Notes under the pieces: model-generated | What the model was told of the DNA's origin: nothing | The model's input: only the letters and a program-made list of their open reading frames with translations | Databases searched by the model: none | From: a virus | Length of the DNA stretch: 52,944 nucleotides | Virus record (IMG/VR): IMGVR_UViG_3300034051_000134 | Coordinates: 1-52,944 of that record | Strand: one strand, 5' to 3' | Shown here: in pieces, positions 40,382 to 47,561 of the stretch | Numbering within the stretch: the stretch's first letter is position 1 | Layout of the letters: each line of letters opens with the position of its first letter | Program-made: the position numbers and the translations under genes

Positions 40382-40421
40382 CACGGACTTAATAGAAAAG
40401 TTTGTAGATAATATCGTAACA
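40382..40421 (+). promoter_or_regulatory. Early promoter motif, copy 7 (weaker second element)
   Basis: CACGGACTTA (40382-40391), 15 nt, then GATAATATCGTAACA (40407-40421). The second element keeps GATAATAT but loses the ATnYGAA end. It lies 16 nt before ATG 40437 and heads the operon that includes the HTH regulator and the sigma factor. Confidence 0.65.
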
Positions 40422-40436
40422 ATTAAACAAATATAT

Positions 40437-40712
40437 ATGACGAAAGAAGAGATGAATGAATTAGCCGATGTTATTGTAGGTAAAATGTACAATAAACAAA
40501 AAGAGTTAGACAAAGAGTTTATTAAAGACCTTGAAAGCAGTGGTATACCTATAGAGGTTCATCAAAGAGTTGAAGATGACCAAAAGCTTTTAATGGAACT
40601 AAGTAAATTAAAAGTTATGTTGGAAGCGTTTAAAGTAAATGAGCAATACGAAGAAGCTGGATTATGTGTAAAACGTATTAAAGAGATCGAAAATATATTA
40701 AATGGAACGTAA
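40437..40712 (+). CDS. Small coiled-coil protein
   Basis: A 91 aa helical protein with repeated Leu/Glu/Lys heptads from residue 17 to 90 and a Glu-Ala-Gly-Leu-Cys-Val-Lys-Arg turn; the second half resembles the UVR-type Lys-Leu-(x)-Ala-Phe ... Glu-Gln-Tyr-Glu-Glu-Ala pattern. It is the first gene under promoter copy 7. Function unknown. Confidence 0.5.
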   Translation: MTKEEMNELADVIVGKMYNKQKELDKEFIKDLESSGIPIEVHQRVEDDQKLLMELSKLKVMLEAFKVNEQYEEAGLCVKRIKEIENILNGT

Positions 40713-40733
40713 GATGAAAATAGGCACTTAAAT

Positions 40734-40835
40734 ATGGGTAAATCAAAAGAATATTTCGAAGAAACAAGAAATGAAATGAATAATGAATGTGATTGCGAAG
40801 AAGAATATTATATTAATAATTATACAGAACTGTGA
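40734..40835 (+). CDS. Very small acidic peptide
   Basis: A 33 aa frame (ATG 40734 to TGA 40835) with Cys-Asp-Cys and many Glu/Asn. Its stop codon lies inside the left half-site of the second 46-bp dyad. Coding status uncertain. Confidence 0.35.
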   Translation: MGKSKEYFEETRNEMNNECDCEEEYYINNYTEL

Positions 40836-40876
40836 CAATAGGCTGTATATATAACTAGTAAGGGGCTAATGTCACA
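40831..40876. repeat. 46-bp dyad element, copy 2 (candidate operator)
   Basis: TGTGACAATAG on the left and CTAATGTCACA on the right, 46 bp overall, same length and ends as the copy at 33215. The right half contains the ATG (40869) of the HTH gene, so a protein bound here would block that gene's ribosome access region or transcription start. Confidence 0.75.
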
Positions 40877-41486
40877 CGATAGAAAAATAAAGTATTTAAC
40901 AGATAGGCGTATAATATATAGACGAGCACCTATTAATGACCAACCATCAGCGAGGTTTGATTGGGGTGATTATTATGAAAATGGTACTAGTGAATATTAC
41001 GAGTTGTTTAGAAGCAAAGCTAAGATAAATACTTATAAAAGTCTAAAGTGGCATATATTAGTTATATGGTATCTTAATCCTCAATTAGATCAAGATAAAT
41101 TAGAAAATTTATTTAGATTTATATGTGATAAGTCAAATAACTTTGTTACCTTTAATGTTTCAGAGCACATATTAAAAACAATACTTCATGATGTTAGCAT
41201 GCATGATTTAGAACGGCCACCGAAAAACAAAGTACGTAAGATAATTTTTAAAGACACATGTCAATTAACGGCGGAACAAAAACTACAAATCGTAGGTCAA
41301 ATTATTGGTCGTAAAAAACTTTCAGAGTCCGAGATTTATGATGCTATGCTATACACTCATGATGAAGGCAATAAAATAACGGTTGACAAATTAGCTAGTT
41401 ACTTAAATTGCTCTACAAGAACTATATACAGAAACATGAGTAATGAACTTAAAAAAGAAAAAGAATTATTAAATCAAAATATTTAA
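40869..41486 (+). CDS. HTH-containing putative regulator
   Basis: A 205 aa basic protein whose C-terminal part (about 170-197) is a helix-turn-helix: Val-Asp-Lys-Leu-Ala-Ser-Tyr-Leu-Asn-Cys-Ser-Thr-Arg-Thr-Ile-Tyr-Arg. The N-terminal 60 residues are Arg/Tyr-rich and the centre helical. Its start codon lies within the 46-bp dyad, suggesting autoregulation. It is upstream of the sigma factor in the operon under promoter copy 7. It could also be a replication initiator; no family was recognised. Confidence 0.6.
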   Translation: MSHDRKIKYLTDRRIIYRRAPINDQPSARFDWGDYYENGTSEYYELFRSKAKINTYKSLKWHILVIWYLNPQLDQDKLENLFRFICDKSNNFVTFNVSEHILKTILHDVSMHDLERPPKNKVRKIIFKDTCQLTAEQKLQIVGQIIGRKKLSESEIYDAMLYTHDEGNKITVDKLASYLNCSTRTIYRNMSNELKKEKELLNQNI

Positions 41487-41497
41487 AACTAAACAAC

Positions 41498-41614
41498 ATG
41501 GAAGAAGCTATTAAATTTAACGAATGGATGAAAAACATGCGTAATCTATATTACTCAGACAATGAACAAATGAATAAAGCATTCTTAAAAATAACAGGAT
41601 ATGAAAAAGTATAA
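41498..41614 (+). CDS. Very small protein
   Basis: A 38 aa frame (ATG 41498 to TAA 41614), helical, with Trp-Met-Lys-Asn-Met-Arg near residue 10. It overlaps the sigma-factor start by 14 bases, which could couple their translation. Function unknown. Confidence 0.45.
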   Translation: MEEAIKFNEWMKNMRNLYYSDNEQMNKAFLKITGYEKV

Positions 41615-42383
41615 CTTACAAAACCATCTAATATATAAAAACGATGTAAAAAAGACTATTGGTAGATTAGAACAAAAGCAATACAACGAGTATTCAAGAG
41701 ACGATCTGATAAACATGTTTCTTCCGTTAGTAGAAAATATAGCTAAAAAGTTTTCAACTGCAGACCAAGCTTCTGGTATTTTAGATATAAACGACTTAAT
41801 ACAAGAAGGTAGTATAGGATTAATAATGTCAGTAGATAAAATAGACTGGGACAAAATAAACACATCTGAGAACCAAGAACAGACAATCAAATCATTTCTA
41901 TCTAAACGTATTAAAGGACGCATTAGATATGCGATAAATGTATATAGAGGGACAATGAGAATCCCTGAATATAAAATAAATGAAATACGTAAAAATCCTG
42001 AAGACAAACAGATACTTGAAATGTTTTTTAATAGTATATTTAAAAGTATAGATATCGGTTTTAACGATGCTGACTCTTCAGACTTCTATCCTAATTCAGA
42101 AAAAGGTATGTATCAATATGAAGACAAATCAACTGAATATAATATAGATCTACTAAATGCTTATTTACTTAGTATATTTAAGAAACATTTAACAGATGTT
42201 GAAGCAAACGTATTAAGACTTAGTTATGGTTTAGACTGTGATAAGCATTCAGCAAATGCAATTGCAGAAATTTTAGACTTCAAAGGTCCAAGTGCTTATG
42301 TAAGGGTTTCAGAATTAAAAAAGTTTGCTATTTCAAAATTAATAGCTAACGTCGATGCTTCACAAGTAATTGACTTCATGTAA
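41601..42383 (+). CDS. Sigma-70-family RNA polymerase sigma factor
   Basis: A 260 aa protein with recognisable region 2 (about 35-120): Leu-Pro-Leu-Val-Glu-Asn-Ile-Ala-Lys-Lys-Phe-Ser, Asp-Leu-Ile-Gln-Glu-Gly-Ser-Ile-Gly-Leu and Arg-Ile-Lys-Gly-Arg-Ile-Arg. Region 4 (about 195-250) has Leu-Thr-Asp-Val-Glu-Ala-Asn-Val-Leu-Arg-Leu and a helix-turn-helix ending Ala-Tyr-Val-Arg-Val-Ser-Glu-Leu-Lys-Lys. Region 3 is replaced by an acidic linker. It would redirect host RNA polymerase. It lies before the replication genes, so a middle or late switch is plausible; candidate target sites are the motifs listed here. Confidence 0.8.
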   Translation: MKKYNLQNHLIYKNDVKKTIGRLEQKQYNEYSRDDLINMFLPLVENIAKKFSTADQASGILDINDLIQEGSIGLIMSVDKIDWDKINTSENQEQTIKSFLSKRIKGRIRYAINVYRGTMRIPEYKINEIRKNPEDKQILEMFFNSIFKSIDIGFNDADSSDFYPNSEKGMYQYEDKSTEYNIDLLNAYLLSIFKKHLTDVEANVLRLSYGLDCDKHSANAIAEILDFKGPSAYVRVSELKKFAISKLIANVDASQVIDFM

Positions 42384-42442
42384 GTTATGTCAAAAATGTG
42401 TGATTATATATATAACAACTTAAACTAATTAAATCAAATATA

Positions 42443-43003
42443 ATGAGTAAAATTGAAATGAGTTTATCTGAAAAGTTGTCTAAAATTCAAATTGAATTTA
42501 AAGCAAACAAAAGTAGGTATAATTCCTTTGGTAAGTACAACTTCCGTTCTGCAGAAGATATACTTGAAGGTCTAAAACCTTTTAATGCACAATATGGCGT
42601 ATTCTTTACAGTTAACGAAGATTATCTGTATTCGCATGAATTACCAGTTATTATCAGCAAAGCTGCTATACACGATGTAAATAGCGATGCTGTTATCGAA
42701 GTAAAAGCAATTGTCGGTGTAGACTTACAACAAAAAGGTATGCAAACGCCTCAAGCTTTTGGTTCAGCATCTTCTTACGGTAAAAAATATGCTTTAGGTA
42801 ATTTATTACTTATTGATGATACTGCTGACGCAGACGCTTCAAATACGCATGGTAAAGAACCAGTTGTTAAAACAAAATTAGATGTTAAAGATGATGCTTT
42901 TGAGAAAGCAAAACAATTCGTGGCTAATGGAGGTTCTATTGATACTATTAAAGGTAAATATGACTTAAGCAAAGAAGCAGTAACAATCTTATCAAAACTA
43001 TAG
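42443..43003 (+). CDS. ERF-family ssDNA-annealing protein
   Basis: A 186 aa protein with the ERF superfamily pattern: an N-terminal segment Lys-Tyr-Asn-Phe-Arg-Ser-Ala-Glu-Asp-Ile, Val-Glu-Val-type strands in the centre, and Gly-Ser-Ala-Ser-Ser-Tyr-Gly-Lys-Lys-Tyr-Ala-Leu (about 106-117). The P22 Erf family anneals single strands during recombination and end repair. The C-terminus (135-186) is a short helical tail. The exonuclease gene starts one base after it, the usual synaptase/exonuclease pairing. Confidence 0.8.
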   Translation: MSKIEMSLSEKLSKIQIEFKANKSRYNSFGKYNFRSAEDILEGLKPFNAQYGVFFTVNEDYLYSHELPVIISKAAIHDVNSDAVIEVKAIVGVDLQQKGMQTPQAFGSASSYGKKYALGNLLLIDDTADADASNTHGKEPVVKTKLDVKDDAFEKAKQFVANGGSIDTIKGKYDLSKEAVTILSKL

Positions 43004-43004
43004 T

Positions 43005-43736
43005 ATGAAGAAAGAACTTATATTAGAAAAGTTAAAAGATGATGCAGAATACTATGGTGACTTTGGTAAACAATTTCTTAGTAATTCAAATATAGCTACA
43101 TTGCTTACAAATCCTTTGGCTTTAAAAGATCCACAGCAACCTAATGTAAACTTTTTAGTTGGTGGTTATTTTCATACAGCTATATTGGAACCAGACAAAC
43201 TTAAGAAATACAAAGTAATACAATCATCAACAAGAAACACTAACATATATAAAGAAATATCCGAAGGTGAAATGTGTTTATTGCAGCACGAAGTTGATCA
43301 ATTAGAGTTAATGATAGACAAAGTACTTTCAAATGAAGTATGTCGTGGTTTAATAAGGTCAGACAATGTAGATTATGAAGTTCCTGGTATTGCTGAAATA
43401 AGTGGCGCTATGTGGAAAGGAAAAGCAGATATATTAAATCATTCAGAAAAACTAATTATAGATCTTAAAACAACATCTAACATATTAGACTTTAAGTATT
43501 CTGCAAAGAAATATAATTATGATAGTCAAGCTTATATATACAAACAACTGTTTGGCTATGATTTAGTATTTATGGCAATAGATAAGAATACACATCAAAT
43601 AGGTGTTTATGATTGCTCTGATGAATTCTTAAACAGAGGAAAAGAGAAAGTAGAAAAAGCAGTAGAAGCATATAATCTTTTTTATAATAACCCAGAATTT
43701 AAACCTGAAAACTATTTTATCAATTTAACACTTTAA
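43005..43736 (+). CDS. PD-(D/E)XK exonuclease of the recombination module
   Basis: A 243 aa protein with the core Gly-Lys-Ala-Asp-Ile-Leu (about 145-150) followed by Leu-Ile-Ile-Asp-Leu-Lys-Thr-Thr (about 157-164), the D...(D/E)xK nuclease motif of RecE/lambda-exo-like enzymes, and an upstream Gly-Gly-Tyr-Phe-His-Thr-Ala. Gln-Ala-Tyr-Ile-Tyr helix follows. It would resect DNA ends to load the ERF annealing protein encoded one base upstream. Confidence 0.75.
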   Translation: MKKELILEKLKDDAEYYGDFGKQFLSNSNIATLLTNPLALKDPQQPNVNFLVGGYFHTAILEPDKLKKYKVIQSSTRNTNIYKEISEGEMCLLQHEVDQLELMIDKVLSNEVCRGLIRSDNVDYEVPGIAEISGAMWKGKADILNHSEKLIIDLKTTSNILDFKYSAKKYNYDSQAYIYKQLFGYDLVFMAIDKNTHQIGVYDCSDEFLNRGKEKVEKAVEAYNLFYNNPEFKPENYFINLTL

Positions 43737-43742
43737 TTATTT

Positions 43743-43868
43743 ATGACGAGACCAAAGAAGACAACACCTGTTGTACCACCAGACTTAAAAGTCTATAAAG
43801 AAACAAAACAACAACTTAGTATTTACCAAAAAGTTAAACAATTTTTAAACCAATTTAATATATTCTAA
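43743..43868 (+). CDS. Very small basic protein
   Basis: A 41 aa frame (ATG 43743 to TAA 43868), Lys/Pro/Gln-rich, with a helical C-terminal half. It fits neatly between exonuclease and SSB genes. Function unknown. Confidence 0.4.
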   Translation: MTRPKKTTPVVPPDLKVYKETKQQLSIYQKVKQFLNQFNIF

Positions 43869-43869
43869 T

Positions 43870-44190
43870 ATGGCATCAATTATCAATGCAAGCATTAATC
43901 TTAATGAAATTCCAAAGCACAAGATTATAGACGGTAAAAAAGGAAAATACCTGCCCATAACTATAGTCTTAAACGATGAACCAGATAATTTTGGTAATCA
44001 AGGTCCAATCACTGTTGGTCAAAGTAAAGAAGAAAGAGAATCTAAGGCAGCAAAAGTTTACTTAGGTAATGTTAAAGTGTCTTGGACTAATGGTAATAAT
44101 GTAGATGTTGGACCTAGAGACGGTCAACCACAACAACGTAGTGCTCCTGCGAAACAAGTATCTGCACCAGAAGATGATTTACCATTTTAA
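43870..44190 (+). CDS. Single-stranded DNA-binding protein candidate
   Basis: A 106 aa protein with a beta-rich OB-like core (residues 1-85) and a disordered Gln/Pro/Ser-rich tail ending in Glu-Asp-Asp-Leu-Pro-Phe, the acidic tip typical of SSB proteins that recruits partner enzymes. It lies between the recombination pair and the primase-helicase, as expected for a phage SSB. The core is shorter than bacterial SSB. Confidence 0.7.
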   Translation: MASIINASINLNEIPKHKIIDGKKGKYLPITIVLNDEPDNFGNQGPITVGQSKEERESKAAKVYLGNVKVSWTNGNNVDVGPRDGQPQQRSAPAKQVSAPEDDLPF

Positions 44191-44300
44191 TAAATAGGTC
44201 GTTAGCCGACACCACTGCAGAGGTTACAAATAAGAATCGGCTTTTATGTGCTGTGACGGTTTTTGAACCATCGCCCAACAACACCTTTAGTAGTTAGTTA
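44191..44300 (+). ncRNA. Structured non-coding segment before the primase-helicase gene
   Basis: No frame was seen. AGCCGA (44204-44209) pairs with TCGGCT (44237-44242) around an inner ACC/GGT stem, and GACGGTT pairs with AACCATC (six of seven) around TTTG near 44255-44272. A terminator-like hairpin follows at once. It could be a small RNA, an attenuator or a leader of the primase-helicase gene; no known riboswitch class was recognised. Confidence 0.4.
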
Positions 44301-44324
44301 AACCCCATTAATTGGGGTTTTTCT
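44301..44324 (+). terminator. Rho-independent terminator
   Basis: AACCCCA and TTGGGGTT form a strong stem with a short loop, followed by TTTTTCT, 37 bases before the primase-helicase ATG. With the structured segment upstream it may attenuate transcription into replication genes. Confidence 0.75.
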
Positions 44325-44358
44325 ATCTATAATTAGTAACAATTAAATCAAATAACAA

Positions 44359-46080
44359 ATGCAAGTAAACAACACGGAGATCAATGGTTTCTTGATTGAT
44401 ACATTCAATAAGTATGGTCTTGAAGAAGGTAAAACACAAGGTATTTGCCCTTTGTGTTCTTCTGATAGAAAACCCAAGAATGAGAAAGCAAAATGCGCAT
44501 CTTACGACTGGGAACGTGGTCTTGGAACTTGTCATAATTGTAATAAGTCATTTCAGTTACATACTTATCAACGTAAAGGTTCTAGTGAAAAGGTTTATGT
44601 TAAACCACCAGTTAAAGAACATGTTGAAGAAATGCAAATAAGTGAACCAGTGATAAAATGGTTTAACGATCGTGGTATTTCAAAAGAAACTCTTTATGAA
44701 TTACAAATATCAGAGGGAAAAGAATTTATGCCTCAAACAGGCAAAGAAGAGAATGCTATACACTTCAATTACTTTGTTGGCGATGAATTAGTCAACATAA
44801 AATATAGAGATGGTCATAAGCATTTTAAATTATATAAAGGCGCGGAAAAAGTATTCTATAACATAAACAGTATTGTAGGTTACGAGTATTGTGTAATAGT
44901 AGAAGGTGAAATGGACGTGTTAGCTTTACACGAAGCTGGTATAACAAATGTTATATCTGTTCCAAACGGTGCTACTTTGAATACAAATAACTTAGATTAC
45001 CTAGACAGTTGTATTGATTACTTTGATGATAAAGAAAAGATTATACTAGCAGTAGATTCTGATGCCGCTGGTCAAGCATTACAAACAGAATTAATACGTA
45101 GATTAGGTTCAGAAGTATGCTATTTAGCATCGTTTGAAGATTGTAAAGATGCGAATGAATACTTATTAAAGTATGGTAAAGAAAAGTTATCGCAAAGAAT
45201 ATCTCAATCAAGACCTGTTCCATTAGAAAACGTAAAAACATTTAAAGACATAGAAGATGATGTTACAGATTTCGTTAGAAATGGTTTTAAACCTGGTTTC
45301 CAAGTTGGGTTGGACAATTTTGATAGTATATTTTCTACATATACTGGCCAATTCATTACAGTCACTGGAATACCTAGTTCTGGTAAATCTGACTTCGTTG
45401 ACCAAATGGTTGTTGGATATAACAATAACTATGGCTGGAAAGCTGCTTTCGCTTCACCTGAGAATCAACCAACTTATCTACATGCTCATAAGTTAATGCG
45501 TAAAACCTGGGGAGATATGCCTTCGCCAGAAGAAATACACGGTGAAAAATGGAATCAAGTAGCTAGTCACGTTAATGACAGTTATTTTTTCATAGACATG
45601 GAAAGATATACGTTAGAATCTGTTCTTAGAAAAGGCGCTGAGCTAGTTAAACGAAAAGGTATTAAATGTTTAGTTATAGATCCTTTTAACAAAGTTAGAG
45701 CAACTGATGCTTCTGGAGATGTTAATGTTTATACATTAGAATATCTACAACAGATAGAGATATTTGCTAAAAAATACGATGTGTTAGTTATAGTAGTTGC
45801 TCACCCAACTAAAATGTATAAAGACAAAGATGGTAAAATAGAAGAACCAACAATGTATAACATTAAAGGTGGTGGTGAATGGTATGATGCATCTTATCAT
45901 GGTTTATTAGTGCATAGAGATTATGAACAAAAAACAGTTAAATGTAAAGTATTAAAAGTTAAGTTCCAAAACTTAGGTGAGAATGGAGCTGAAGCACATT
46001 TTAAATGGGAACCAAGATCTGGTTGTTTTATACCTCATATACCTATAGACACTAGTAATAGCAAACTACCCTGGGAATAA
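44359..46080 (+). CDS. T7-type primase-helicase
   Basis: A 573 aa bifunctional replication enzyme. Residues 28-65 form a zinc-binding primase domain (Cys30-x2-Cys33 ... Cys58-x2-Cys61). Toprim domain follows with Glu182-Gly-Glu-Met-Asp and Asp233-Ser-Asp235. The C-terminal RecA/DnaB-like helicase has Walker A Gly-Ile-Pro-Ser-Ser-Gly-Lys-Ser (337-344) and Walker B Cys-Leu-Val-Ile-Asp-Pro-Phe-Asn near 435. The layout is that of T7 gp4: it primes and unwinds DNA at the fork. The stop overlaps the next start (TAATG). Confidence 0.9.
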   Translation: MQVNNTEINGFLIDTFNKYGLEEGKTQGICPLCSSDRKPKNEKAKCASYDWERGLGTCHNCNKSFQLHTYQRKGSSEKVYVKPPVKEHVEEMQISEPVIKWFNDRGISKETLYELQISEGKEFMPQTGKEENAIHFNYFVGDELVNIKYRDGHKHFKLYKGAEKVFYNINSIVGYEYCVIVEGEMDVLALHEAGITNVISVPNGATLNTNNLDYLDSCIDYFDDKEKIILAVDSDAAGQALQTELIRRLGSEVCYLASFEDCKDANEYLLKYGKEKLSQRISQSRPVPLENVKTFKDIEDDVTDFVRNGFKPGFQVGLDNFDSIFSTYTGQFITVTGIPSSGKSDFVDQMVVGYNNNYGWKAAFASPENQPTYLHAHKLMRKTWGDMPSPEEIHGEKWNQVASHVNDSYFFIDMERYTLESVLRKGAELVKRKGIKCLVIDPFNKVRATDASGDVNVYTLEYLQQIEIFAKKYDVLVIVVAHPTKMYKDKDGKIEEPTMYNIKGGGEWYDASYHGLLVHRDYEQKTVKCKVLKVKFQNLGENGAEAHFKWEPRSGCFIPHIPIDTSNSKLPWE

Positions 46081-46325
46081 TGGCAAAAAGAACTGTTATA
46101 GATATGGGTAATTACTTATACTCTACTAAAGAAAAAGAAGCAAGAGATTGGTGTATTAAAAATGGAATATATATATCTCCATTAGCAAAATCAACTTTAG
46201 AATGGTATATATGTATTGAAATGAATAAAAAAACAAGTATTAGTCCAGAGTCTTATAGGAAAATGGAAATATGGAAAAAAATGTACGAATTTTATATTTA
46301 CTATTATGAAAAATACAAAAAATAG
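46080..46325 (+). CDS. Small basic protein of unknown function
   Basis: An 81 aa Lys/Tyr-rich protein with Glu-Ala-Arg-Asp-Trp-Cys-Ile-Lys-Asn-Gly near residue 19 and a helical end. It sits between the primase-helicase (one-base overlap) and the ThyA-family gene (20-base overlap). Unknown. Confidence 0.5.
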   Translation: MAKRTVIDMGNYLYSTKEKEARDWCIKNGIYISPLAKSTLEWYICIEMNKKTSISPESYRKMEIWKKMYEFYIYYYEKYKK

Positions 46326-46944
46326 TTTTAAAAATGCCGATGAAGCATTTGTTTATTTTTTAGATAAAATAAGACAAGATGGTGTTGATTTCGATAATAC
46401 AAAAGCTTTGTTCAATATTGGTTTCGAGATTCAAAACCCTGAAGACAATCACATAGAATACACTGAAAGAAAATGGAATCCTACTTATGCTATGAGGGAA
46501 TGGCAATGGTATCTATCTGGTGATCCTTCTGGTGTTGAAATATCTAAGTATGCACCAATGTGGAAAAACATGATGGACGCTGATGGCAACGTTAGGTCTA
46601 ATTACGGTTGGCAATGGAGAAGAAACGATCAAATAGGTAAAGTTATAAAACTATTACAAGATAATCCAAATACTAGAAAAGCAACAATATCGATATACGA
46701 TGGTAAAGAAATAGACACATATTCTAATGACACTCCTTGCACATACGCAGTTCAATTCACAATCTTAGACGGAAAATTAAACATGTCTGTTCTAATGCGT
46801 TCTAATGATCTCTGGTATGGTTTCTGTAACGATCAATTCTGTTTTTCAATGTTACAAAAAGATGTTGCTGATATTTTACAATTAGAAGTTGGTACATATT
46901 ATCACTTTGCACATAACTTACATTTATACAACGATAAACTATGA
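46306..46944 (+). CDS. ThyA-family enzyme, likely dCMP hydroxymethylase
   Basis: A 212 aa protein of the thymidylate synthase fold, shorter than ThyA (264 aa in E. coli). The catalytic Cys145 lies in Asp-Thr-Pro-Cys-Thr, and Arg165-Ser-Asn-Asp168 binds the nucleotide phosphate. Aligned without gaps to the E. coli segment from Arg166, the position of Asn177 is Asp176 here. Asn there selects dUMP and Asp selects dCMP in T4 gp42-type hydroxymethylases. The C-terminus ends at His-Asn-Leu-His-Leu-Tyr, near the conserved His/Tyr pair. So the product may be 5-hydroxymethyl-dCMP, inferred from this residue. Confidence 0.7.
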   Translation: MKNTKNSFKNADEAFVYFLDKIRQDGVDFDNTKALFNIGFEIQNPEDNHIEYTERKWNPTYAMREWQWYLSGDPSGVEISKYAPMWKNMMDADGNVRSNYGWQWRRNDQIGKVIKLLQDNPNTRKATISIYDGKEIDTYSNDTPCTYAVQFTILDGKLNMSVLMRSNDLWYGFCNDQFCFSMLQKDVADILQLEVGTYYHFAHNLHLYNDKL

Positions 46945-47135
46945 TAATAAGGATAGAAAGACAACACGACCAAATTACAACAGAGTTTCATAACTTTGAT
47001 GTAGATTTAGAACAAATATTTGATGCTTTTAAAGGTATGTTAGTTGCTACTGGTTGGCATCCTATGACTATTGACCAACATATAATTGAAATGGCTAGTG
47101 TTTTAAAAGAAGATTTAAACTCAGGACCTTATTAA
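46941..47135 (+). CDS. Small acidic protein
   Basis: A 64 aa protein with an N-terminal beta strand (Ile-Ile-Arg-Ile-Glu-Arg), and a helix around Glu-Gln-Ile-Phe-Asp-Ala-Phe-Lys-Gly-Met. It overlaps the ThyA-family stop by 4 bases. Function unknown. Confidence 0.5.
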   Translation: MIIRIERQHDQITTEFHNFDVDLEQIFDAFKGMLVATGWHPMTIDQHIIEMASVLKEDLNSGPY

Positions 47136-47146
47136 AAAATTGTAAT

Positions 47147-47389
47147 ATGGAAGATAATGTTTTAACTATACTAACTTTAAGATTAAATAAAATTGGTATT
47201 AATATAGAGTTATCAGGAAATTATCCTTGGATATATCTTGATAAAGTAAATGGTAATGAAATAAAAGAAGAAGATTATTATTTTGGAAACCACGGATTTA
47301 CTATTGCTTTTTTGCCGAATAAAATTGGTAAAAAAATGGAAATAACTGATATATCAAAAACATTTGAAATAATAAGAAAATATAAATAA
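47147..47389 (+). CDS. Small protein of unknown function
   Basis: An 80 aa protein with Trp-Ile-Tyr-Leu-Asp-Lys-Val-Asn-Gly-Asn and Gly-Phe-Thr-Ile-Ala-Phe segments. This pattern resembles small phage proteins sometimes found in replication regions, but no function is known to me. It is one base from the next frame. Confidence 0.5.
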   Translation: MEDNVLTILTLRLNKIGINIELSGNYPWIYLDKVNGNEIKEEDYYFGNHGFTIAFLPNKIGKKMEITDISKTFEIIRKYK

Positions 47390-47390
47390 A

Positions 47391-47561
47391 ATGAAAGAAA
47401 TAGACGAAACAAAAATAAACAGGTTAGAGATAATTAATCACGCTAATAATGATCTTACCGTAGGCAGATTACTAACTTTATATAAAGAAATTGGTGATTT
47501 TGAAGGTATAGAAATATCTGTACAAGACGGCGGTAAAACTCTAAAAATATTCTTAGACTAG
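47391..47561 (+). CDS. Small protein of unknown function
   Basis: A 56 aa frame (ATG 47391 to TAG 47561), helical N-terminal half then a short beta hairpin (Ile-Glu-Ile-Ser-Val-Gln-Asp-Gly-Gly-Lys-Thr). It shares its last base with the GTG start of the next gene, which supports translation coupling. Confidence 0.5.
   Translation: MKEIDETKINRLEIINHANNDLTVGRLLTLYKEIGDFEGIEISVQDGGKTLKIFLD

Noticed and set aside
40437-40712. Calling the coiled-coil protein a UvrB/UvrC-like (UVR) domain protein
   Set aside because: Only a loose Glu-Glu-Ala helix resemblance; no further UVR or nuclease features.
45041-45496. Several short frames within the primase-helicase gene on both strands
   Set aside because: All lie wholly within a gene with clear Toprim and Walker motifs.
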